IMG/VR virus record: IMGVR_UViG_3300022752_000008
Span: 1 to 33,938 of that record
From: a virus
Strand: one strand, 5' to 3'
DNA: 33,938 nt
How positions within the stretch are numbered: position 1 is the first letter of the stretch; every line of letters begins with the position of its first letter. Under the pieces are notes generated by a model that was given only the letters and a program-made list of their open reading frames with translations, had not been told where the DNA came from and made no database searches. The position numbers and the translations under genes are program-made. Positions 28,634 to 33,938 of the stretch are shown here, piece after piece.

Positions 28634-29736
28634 AAAACCAACCCTTAAAACTCAGGCCGTCATCCGCATCACGCTGGATCGCCTGCCCTGCCAGCGCCAG
28701 ACTGTCAACGCTTGTGCCTTATCAGGAATCAGGCGAGGCAGCAAAGATCGGCACAGCCATACACGCGCTGGCCGAGACTTGCTTTCAGCTCGACACCGAC
28801 CCTATGAAGTTTGTCGGCCAAGTGGTTGAGGGCATCACAATGACTGAAGAGAATTGCGAGTTTGCCTTGGAACACTTGCAGGCGATATGGGCGATTCAAG
28901 ATGAGCTTGGGTCTGTCAAGGTGGAGCAGCTCTTCAAGCTCTACCAAACGCCACAGTTCTCGCTACAAGGCACTGCCGATGTCGTTGGCATATCTCAGGA
29001 CAAGCTGATCATTGCCGACCTTAAAACAGGGCGTGGCTATGTGGACGCTGACAGCGAACAGATGAAAATCTATGCGCTTGGTGCGCTGATGCACAGCAGC
29101 CACAAGCCTAAAGAAGTCGAGTTCCAAATCATCCAGCCACACCATGGTGAGAAGCGCATACACCGCATGAGCGTGGACGAGTTGGGCGTATGGGAGACAG
29201 AAGTCTTATTGCCGGCCATCAATGAGGCTGTGAGCGATGCACCGCGTTATGCGCCATCAGAGCAAGCCTGCCAGTGGTGTCCAGCAAAGCATATTTGCTC
29301 TGCACAGAAAGAGCAGTTCGATATCGTGGCGGCGCAACCCGACATCACCCTCATGTCAAAAGAGGACATCAAAGAGGTGATGCTGACTCTCACGCCGGCA
29401 CAAATCAGCGCCATCCTTGATCGCGCACCAATGGTTGAGAAGTTCATTGAGGCCGTAAAAGATCACGCCACCAAGCAAATGGAGGCTGGCGCCGTACTAC
29501 CTGGCTGGCAGCTCCAACCCAAACGCGCCTCACGCAAATGGATTGATTCCAATCAAGCGCGTCAAGCTCTTACTGACGCAGGACTTACAGACTCTCAAAT
29601 TTTTGAGACTGAACTAATTTCTCCTACGGCGGCTGAAAAGCTACTGCCAAAGGAACAAAGAGTTATCTTGGACGCATTGACGGCCAAGGTATCGAGTGGA
29701 CTCACCCTTGCGAGAGATCGCAGCTTGAGTCAATAA
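28630..29736 (+). CDS. Cas4/RecB-like PD-(D/E)XK nuclease with Fe-S cysteines (DUF2800 type)
   Basis: A 368-aa protein. The nuclease core shows GTAIHALAE (H45), LQGTADVVG (D117), IIADLKTGRGYVD (D130, K132) and SEQMKIYALGAL (Q144, Y148), the full RecB/Cas4 motif set. Cysteine 19 (WIACPAS) and C214, C217 and C223 (EQACQWCPAKHICS) are placed as in Cas4 and AddB, where four cysteines hold a 4Fe-4S cluster. The C-terminal third (240-368) is a helical extension. DUF2800 phage proteins have this plan. Probably an exonuclease working with the SSB-like protein that follows, in recombination or DNA degradation. Confidence 0.92.
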   Translation: MKNQPLKLRPSSASRWIACPASARLSTLVPYQESGEAAKIGTAIHALAETCFQLDTDPMKFVGQVVEGITMTEENCEFALEHLQAIWAIQDELGSVKVEQLFKLYQTPQFSLQGTADVVGISQDKLIIADLKTGRGYVDADSEQMKIYALGALMHSSHKPKEVEFQIIQPHHGEKRIHRMSVDELGVWETEVLLPAINEAVSDAPRYAPSEQACQWCPAKHICSAQKEQFDIVAAQPDITLMSKEDIKEVMLTLTPAQISAILDRAPMVEKFIEAVKDHATKQMEAGAVLPGWQLQPKRASRKWIDSNQARQALTDAGLTDSQIFETELISPTAAEKLLPKEQRVILDALTAKVSSGLTLARDRSLSQ

Positions 29737-29771
29737 TGCAACCCCTGTAACTTTTGAAAGCGAAACGCAAA

Positions 29772-30374
29772 ATGCTAAATCTCTCTTCTGGCGGCGGTAA
29801 TGGAAACTACATCCGCTTCTCACCCCAAGCCAACGCTTGGACAAACAACCTCGGCGAGGAAATCCAACTCAAAAAGGTAGTCTTTGACATCGATGCTGTA
29901 CAAACAGGCTGGCTCGCACTTGGTGTTGGTCTGCGCGATTGGCAACCCGATGCAGAGCTTGGCCGTAAAGGTCCACAGCCTACACCTGACCACAAACGCG
30001 GTTTCATCGTCACTCTTTACAACAAGGAGATCGGGACTTGTGAGTGGTCATCAAGTGGCGTAGGTCCGAACATGGGACTCGAGAAGCTCTACACAGACTG
30101 CGCCGCACAGCGTGCCGCCAATGCAGGTAAGTTGCCTGTGCTGGAGTACACCGGCAGCAAGTTGGAGAAGATAGGCAAAGGCACAACACGCATACCCAAC
30201 TTCACTATTGTGAGTTGGATTGACAAGCCTGCTGGCATGGGGCAGAGCGATGCTGAGTACACCGCGCAAGTGGCTGCGCCACCAACGCCAGCTCCCAAAA
30301 CTGTTGCTGCACCAGCTCCCGCGCCTGCGAAGTCAGCTATGGCGCAGGCTGTTGAAGATGACGAAATGTTTTAA
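29772..30374 (+). CDS. Single-strand DNA-binding-like protein (200 aa)
   Basis: A 200-aa protein. Beta-rich core (residues about 1-150): NYIRFSPQANAWTNNLGEEI, VVFDIDAVQTGWLALGVGLR, DHKRGFIVTLYNKEIG and a final NFTIVSWIDKP. Then a Pro/Ala linker (165-185) and an acidic tail ending EDDEMF, the usual C-terminal tip of SSB proteins that contacts partner enzymes. I recognise it as a phage SSB-type family next to the Cas4-like nuclease. The ATG at 29772 has only a weak ribosome binding site; a TTG lies 18 nt upstream. An intrinsic terminator follows 16 bp after the stop. Confidence 0.7.
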   Translation: MLNLSSGGGNGNYIRFSPQANAWTNNLGEEIQLKKVVFDIDAVQTGWLALGVGLRDWQPDAELGRKGPQPTPDHKRGFIVTLYNKEIGTCEWSSSGVGPNMGLEKLYTDCAAQRAANAGKLPVLEYTGSKLEKIGKGTTRIPNFTIVSWIDKPAGMGQSDAEYTAQVAAPPTPAPKTVAAPAPAPAKSAMAQAVEDDEMF

Positions 30375-30390
30375 CTGAAAGCTAGTAAGC

Positions 30391-30420
30391 GCCGAGGTGT
30401 AACAGCCTCGGCTTTTTTTT
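30391..30420 (+). terminator. Intrinsic terminator after the SSB-like gene
   Basis: Stem GCCGAGG (30391-30397) / CCTCGGC (30406-30412), 8-nt loop TGTAACAG, followed by eight T residues (30413-30420). Strong factor-independent signal. It divides the recombination genes from the primase-helicase gene. Confidence 0.92.
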
Positions 30421-30444
30421 CCTCTAAAAAATGGCAGCATATAA

Positions 30445-32487
30445 ATGCAAGCAGAACAAATAGCCAAAACGCTCGGCAACGCGAAAAGAGCAAATGGTCA
30501 GTGGGTAGCATCATGCCCAGTACCGAGTCACGGCAAAGGCAACGGCGACAAGAATCCAAGTCTCAGCATCCACATCGGAGATGACGGCAAACCCTTATTT
30601 CATTGCCACGGCGGGTGCTCTCAGGAAGAGGTATTCAACACCATCAAGGATAGAAACTTGCTTCCCGAGCTGGAAGAGCGACCCGACCCTCTCGCCAACA
30701 TCAAGCCATTACCCAAAGTCGAGTTTCAGCAAGAGTGGCAGTACCAAGACGAAGACCGCGTCACAGTTTTCGTCAAGCACCGGCTGCGCGTAGGGGAAAC
30801 CGGCAAAACCTATCGGCTCTACAAAGTAGATACAGATGGAAAACGCTACCCAACACTTGGCGATGCACGAATAGTCCCCTACAAGTTACCCGAATTGCTG
30901 GACGCGAAGACCGCGGGAAGAATCATCTATCTCGCTGAGGGCGAAAAGGCGGTGGACGCCTTAATGAGTCTTGGCGTGGTGGCCACAACAGCACACAGTG
31001 GCGCAGGGCATTGGCCAGACGCCATCACCGAATACTTTGCTGGCGCCAATGTGGTGATCCTGCCTGACAACGATCTGAGTGGCTGGAGTTACGCTCGCAA
31101 GGCAGCAGAAGCCATCCTGCCCATCGCCAAGGCGCTCAAGGTAGTTGACCTCGGCCTGCAGGGGCAAGGCGATGACGCCTATGAGTTCATTGAGGCAGGC
31201 GGCGGCAGAGCAGAGCTGGCAGCGTTGGTCAAGGCAGCGCCAAAAATCAATAGTGTTGACGATGTAACGATGCCCGAAAGACTTCAGGCGATTCAACCGA
31301 ATGCGGCAATTGATGTGCCGCCACCACAAGTAGAGGACATCGCCAAAGAATTTGCGCCAGACCCACCAAAAGAAGCACCAAAGCCAACCAAGACCATAAA
31401 GATTGAATCTTGGGACACCATTCAGGATGAGCCAGTCGAGTGGCTGATTGAGGGTGTCATCCCCAAAGGATCATTCACGGCGTTGTATGGACCGCCTGGG
31501 AGCTTCAAGAGCTTCATAGCCCTAGACATTGCCGAGGCCATCGCCACAGGGCGCACATGGATGGGCAGGGAGGTTAAGCAGACTGGTGCAGTGCTGTACT
31601 TGGCCGGCGAGGGATTTGGCGGTATTGGAGCCAGGATCAAAGCCTGCAAGCTTTACCACCAGACTCAAGACGGCGCACCGATCTACATCGTCAGACACCA
31701 GCTCAACCTCAGATCAAGTGCTGAGGACTTCAACGCCTTAATGCTGGCAGTCGTACAGCTGGTGGAGCAGACAGGCTTGGAGTTCAGCTTAGCCATCGTG
31801 GATACCTTAGCTAGAGCTTTCGGCGGCGGCAACGAGAATAGCTCAGAAGACATGGGTGCATTCATCACTGCCATGGGAAAGGTCCAAGAATTCCTCAACT
31901 GCGCCTTGATGGTGCTGCATCACAGCGGCAAGGACGCCGCCAAAGGACTGCGCGGTCATTCATCACTGCTTGGCGCAGTGGATACAGAGCTGGAATTACT
32001 CAGGTTTGACGAGCAAATGAAAGGCGTGCTCACCATCAGTAAGCAAAAGGATGGCGCAGATAACGAGCGATTTGGCTTTGAGATGGTGGAGGTTGAGATT
32101 AGGCCAGCAGGACTCGGACTGAGCGAGCCAGTCGTTAGCTTGGCAGTTCAAGCCAGCGACTCAGCCGTCAACGAAATACCCAAAAAGGCAGGCAAGAGCA
32201 ACGCGGGGAGTGGCAAGAATCAGCGACTGGCGATGCAATGTCTAGAGCGAATGGTCAAAGAGCATGGAGCGCCAAAGTACATCGATGGTTTACAACGTCA
32301 TGCCATCAGATTGGAGCAGTGGAGGCAGGAATTGTGGTCCAAGATGGGGTGTACTGATGAGGATAAAAGCTCATTCAAGATGGCGTGGAAGCGTGCCAAG
32401 GACGACTTGCAGAAGTCAGGCGAGGGCGATATTAGGGACGATTATGTGTGGTTGCAGCACAAACCGATGGGATTTGAAGCTGTATGA
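30445..32487 (+). CDS. Fused primase-helicase (zinc finger, TOPRIM, RepA-like AAA)
   Basis: A 680-aa replication enzyme. A zinc ribbon has C24 (VASCPVPSHGKG), H29, C54 and C58 (LFHCHGGCSQ). TOPRIM primase: IIYLAEGEKAVDALMSLGVV (E165) and VVILPDNDLSGW (D208, D210). The RepA/AAA_25 helicase part has Walker A GPPGSFKS (349-356), LYLAGEG, Walker B SLAIVDTLARAFGGG (D453), LMVLHHSGKDA and LLGAVDTELEL. The C-terminal 100 residues are basic and helical. It primes and unwinds the replication fork; no phage DNA polymerase was found, so it must work with the host replisome. The start has no clear Shine-Dalgarno sequence. Confidence 0.93.
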   Translation: MQAEQIAKTLGNAKRANGQWVASCPVPSHGKGNGDKNPSLSIHIGDDGKPLFHCHGGCSQEEVFNTIKDRNLLPELEERPDPLANIKPLPKVEFQQEWQYQDEDRVTVFVKHRLRVGETGKTYRLYKVDTDGKRYPTLGDARIVPYKLPELLDAKTAGRIIYLAEGEKAVDALMSLGVVATTAHSGAGHWPDAITEYFAGANVVILPDNDLSGWSYARKAAEAILPIAKALKVVDLGLQGQGDDAYEFIEAGGGRAELAALVKAAPKINSVDDVTMPERLQAIQPNAAIDVPPPQVEDIAKEFAPDPPKEAPKPTKTIKIESWDTIQDEPVEWLIEGVIPKGSFTALYGPPGSFKSFIALDIAEAIATGRTWMGREVKQTGAVLYLAGEGFGGIGARIKACKLYHQTQDGAPIYIVRHQLNLRSSAEDFNALMLAVVQLVEQTGLEFSLAIVDTLARAFGGGNENSSEDMGAFITAMGKVQEFLNCALMVLHHSGKDAAKGLRGHSSLLGAVDTELELLRFDEQMKGVLTISKQKDGADNERFGFEMVEVEIRPAGLGLSEPVVSLAVQASDSAVNEIPKKAGKSNAGSGKNQRLAMQCLERMVKEHGAPKYIDGLQRHAIRLEQWRQELWSKMGCTDEDKSSFKMAWKRAKDDLQKSGEGDIRDDYVWLQHKPMGFEAV

Positions 32488-32492
32488 ATAAA

Positions 32493-32606
32493 CAGGTAAC
32501 AAGTAACAAACAGGTAACAAACGTAACTTGTTTGTTCCGTACAGGTAACAAGTAACAAACCGAGAGTCTAGAACTCGGAGGTTTGTTACCACTGTATGTT
32601 ACCAAG
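32493..32606. repeat. Iteron-like GTAACA repeat cluster (second origin candidate)
   Basis: Two perfect 19-bp copies of CAGGTAACAAGTAACAAAC (32493-32511 and 32542-32560, 49 bp apart). A shorter copy CAGGTAACAAACGTAAC starts at 32511. GTTTGTTACC (32581-32590) is an exact inverse of GGTAACAAAC (32513-32522), and another GTTACC occurs at 32598-32603. A hairpin CCGAG/CTCGG (32560-32564, 32574-32578) lies between. All of it lies in the 144-bp gap after the primase-helicase gene. Such repeats next to a RepA-like helicase resemble replication iterons; a regulator binding site is the alternative. Confidence 0.75.
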
Positions 32607-32631
32607 TTGCACCAAAACAGGGAGAAACGAA

Positions 32632-33312
32632 ATGGCGACAAAAAGAACATCGAATAAGCATCCAGTGGTGGAGCAACCAAGTCCAAAGGCAGACGCTTGG
32701 ACGATTCATGTGCAATCGAAACTGGTGGAGTTGGAGTCGGTAAAGGTTGCCAGCGATAGGAAATGGGGAGAAAACCGACTGAATACTTTGGTAAGCAGTG
32801 AGCTGAGAGAGAAATTTTGGATTCAGAACAGCAGACTGCATCAGGCGATGGAGTCCAAAGATCAGGCGAAGTTCGATTCCAGCGTGGCGGGAATGATCAG
32901 GGCGTATGGCGTGCTGGATCAATGGGCAACCGAAGAGGGGTTAGAGCCAGCATCAGCCATTCCTCGGATTGAGTGGGAAATGCAAAATGGTCAGACCATG
33001 GTCATCGTCAGAACAGTCAATGAAGCAGTTGCAATTCAGACTCAGCGTCAGGACCTATCGAATCACCACATCTGGTCAATGCAGGAGATCGAGGTACTGA
33101 TGGCCGATGAGGGAGTTCAACAGATGATTAAGCTCAAAGCTCTTGTGCCAACAGCTCAATTGACAAAGTTCAAAAAGATAGGTGGCGAAACAGGCTTTGA
33201 TGACTTTGAAAACGATCTGACATTCAGCGACAATGACACCATGGAATACAAATTCAATTCCGAACAGGCAGAAAGGTTCAAGAATGGACAAAATCAACGA
33301 GATCATGGGTAA
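32632..33312 (+). CDS. Unknown protein between replication and packaging genes (226 aa)
   Basis: A 226-aa protein with no recognised family. Residues 1-25 are basic and disordered. 26-115 are helical (WTIHVQSKLVELESVKVASD, ENRLNTLVSSELREKFWI, GMIRAYGVLDQWATEEGLEP). 120-200 are mixed (RIEWEMQNGQTMVIVRTVNE, HHIWSMQEIEVLMADEGVQQ), with an acidic end. The ATG at 32632 is preferred over 32596 because GGGAG lies 7 nt upstream and the earlier start falls in the repeat cluster. It overlaps the micro-gene at 33284 by 29 bp. May link replication to packaging; inferred from position only. Confidence 0.75.
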   Translation: MATKRTSNKHPVVEQPSPKADAWTIHVQSKLVELESVKVASDRKWGENRLNTLVSSELREKFWIQNSRLHQAMESKDQAKFDSSVAGMIRAYGVLDQWATEEGLEPASAIPRIEWEMQNGQTMVIVRTVNEAVAIQTQRQDLSNHHIWSMQEIEVLMADEGVQQMIKLKALVPTAQLTKFKKIGGETGFDDFENDLTFSDNDTMEYKFNSEQAERFKNGQNQRDHG

Positions 33313-33373
33313 GGTAGTGGATATGGTCAAAACGGCTGTAGAACGGCTTAAAACGGCTTTTAGGAGGGTTTAA
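33284..33373 (+). CDS. Amphipathic micro-peptide before terS (29 aa)
   Basis: A 29-aa ORF: MDKINEIMGKVVDMVKTAVE then RLKTAFRRV, predicted as a single amphipathic basic helix. AAAGG lies 8 nt upstream; it overlaps the previous gene by 29 bp and ends 3 bp before terS. Its last third is the phased AACGGCT repeat, so the coding potential may be incidental to a DNA site. Uncertain. Confidence 0.4.
   Translation: MDKINEIMGKVVDMVKTAVERLKTAFRRV
33331..33358 (+). repeat. Three helically phased AACGGCT repeats ahead of terS
   Basis: AACGGCT at 33331-33337, 33342-33348 and 33352-33358, with starts 11 and 10 bp apart, so all three lie on one face of the helix. They end 18 bp before the terS start. A binding site for TerS (pac) or a regulator is possible. 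Confidence 0.6.
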
Positions 33374-33376
33374 ACG

Positions 33377-33808
33377 ATGCCAGGCACGCCAAAGCGCAGA
33401 AAAGATGTCGCTTTTCTCAATGAGATGCCAGAAGAGATGATCTTCAGCATGGTTGAAAGCGGTAAAAGCATTGCCGACATTTGCATCAGCTTGGGTATCA
33501 GCAAGCGTGCGCTAGATGATTGGATCGAGGAAAACGATCACGGTGCTATGATTACGCGCGCGCGCACGCGTGCTGCCGACCTGATGGCTTGTGACACTAT
33601 CAAGATCGCCGACAGCATGGCCGACAGCAATCCGCAGCGCGATGTCCAGCGCATCCGCACGCGCCAGTGGCTGGCCGAAAGGTGGGATCAGAAAACTTAT
33701 GGTCTACAAAAGGCGCAACAAATCAACATCAATGTGCAGGACTTACGCATGGCGGCGCTGCGCCATGTCGAGGTGATCGATGACTTATCCACAGAAAAAA
33801 GCCAATGA
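33377..33808 (+). CDS. terS: Terminase small subunit (Sf6/P22-like)
   Basis: A 143-aa protein resembling Sf6 gp1. The N-terminal helix-turn-helix has EEMIFSMVESGKSIADICIS (19-38), LGISKRALDDWIEEN, then RARTRAADLM. The middle DTIKIADSMADSNPQRDVQR and the C-terminal RTRQWLAERWDQKTYGLQKA (95-114) match the Sf6 oligomerisation part (R-x-R-Q-W-L-A-x-R-W-x-x-K-x-Y-G). It recognises pac on the concatemer and starts headful packaging with TerL. AGGAGG stands 9 nt before the ATG (33362-33367). A perfect DnaA box TTATCCACA (33785-33793) lies inside its last codons. terL follows after the contig junction. Confidence 0.9.
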   Translation: MPGTPKRRKDVAFLNEMPEEMIFSMVESGKSIADICISLGISKRALDDWIEENDHGAMITRARTRAADLMACDTIKIADSMADSNPQRDVQRIRTRQWLAERWDQKTYGLQKAQQININVQDLRMAALRHVEVIDDLSTEKSQ

Positions 33809-33811
33809 TGC

Positions 33812-33938
33812 ACACATTGCCCTGTGGACAACTGCAAAGTGCCTGCAGATTGAGCAAAATTGCTGTAGTTATCCACAAAAAAGTTAACATAATGAACATC
33901 GTGTTAAACCGATTATGTAAGGCTCATGTAAGAAAGCA
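33812..33938. repeat. Terminal direct repeat, right copy
   Basis: Exact copy of bases 1-127. Joining the ends puts terS (ending at 33808) about 260 bp upstream of terL (starting at 262), which is the usual gene order. This supports a circular or circularly permuted molecule. Confidence 0.93.

Noticed and set aside
32493-32606. CRISPR-like array
   Set aside because: Only two full repeats of 19 bp, unequal and very short spacing, and inverted copies; an iteron or binding-site cluster fits better.

Overview
The window is a complete, circularly closed genome of a short-tailed (podovirus-like) tailed bacteriophage, about 33.8 kb. Its first 127 bases are repeated exactly as its last 127 bases, so the unique circle is 33,811 bp. 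The overlap length equals a common assembler k-mer, so it most likely reflects assembly of a circularly permuted (headful-packaged) genome. The short-tail assignment rests on a P22-like portal, an SU10-type major capsid protein and head-tail adaptor, three ejection-type proteins, and no tape-measure, sheath or tail-tube gene. No integrase, DNA polymerase, RNA polymerase or tRNA gene was seen. The phage therefore appears to lean on host polymerases, and there is no direct sign of integration. The host cannot be read from the sequence; a Gram-negative (proteobacterial) aquatic host is only an impression from the gene families.

Layout. (1) From the terS end through the contig junction to terL (33284-33938 and 1-1743): packaging genes, separated by a non-coding gap with clustered DnaA boxes, a candidate origin. 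(2) 1773-9888: small basic DUF proteins, a Cys-rich protein, portal, scaffold, capsid, adaptor, and two glycosyltransferase-like genes embedded among the structural genes. (3) 9884-12519: fibre, decoration and receptor-binding candidates with repeats. (4) 12512-14264: lysis cassette (small membrane proteins, GTA-type holin, M15 peptidase endolysin). (5) 14264-23699: further virion proteins, including a tail-hub candidate and ejection proteins of 277, 461 and 698 aa. All of these are on the + strand and closely packed, mostly with overlaps of 1-15 bp.

(6) 23654-25939: two minus-strand genes (a winged-helix regulator and a 57-aa protein) diverge from a + strand group: an HExxH metalloprotein, a metallophosphoesterase and two tiny proteins. 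The divergent gap holds a promoter inside nested inverted repeats. (7) 25968-27511: a minus-strand block of eight very small genes. Seven are chained by overlaps behind one promoter-operator. The eighth, a strongly acidic 95-aa protein, has its own promoter and terminator. (8) 27719-33312, + strand: a Cro-like regulator, RuvC-like resolvase, Cas4/RecB-like Fe-S nuclease, SSB-like protein and fused primase-helicase, then an iteron-like repeat cluster and a gene of unknown function leading back to terS.

The likely plan is host RNA polymerase transcription from the two divergent control regions (24195-24271 and 27512-27718), replication by the phage primase-helicase with host polymerase, and headful packaging by an Sf6-like TerS/TerL pair. 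The least explained parts are the minus-strand micro-gene block with its acidic product, the two candidate origin/iteron regions, and the helically phased repeats just ahead of terS.
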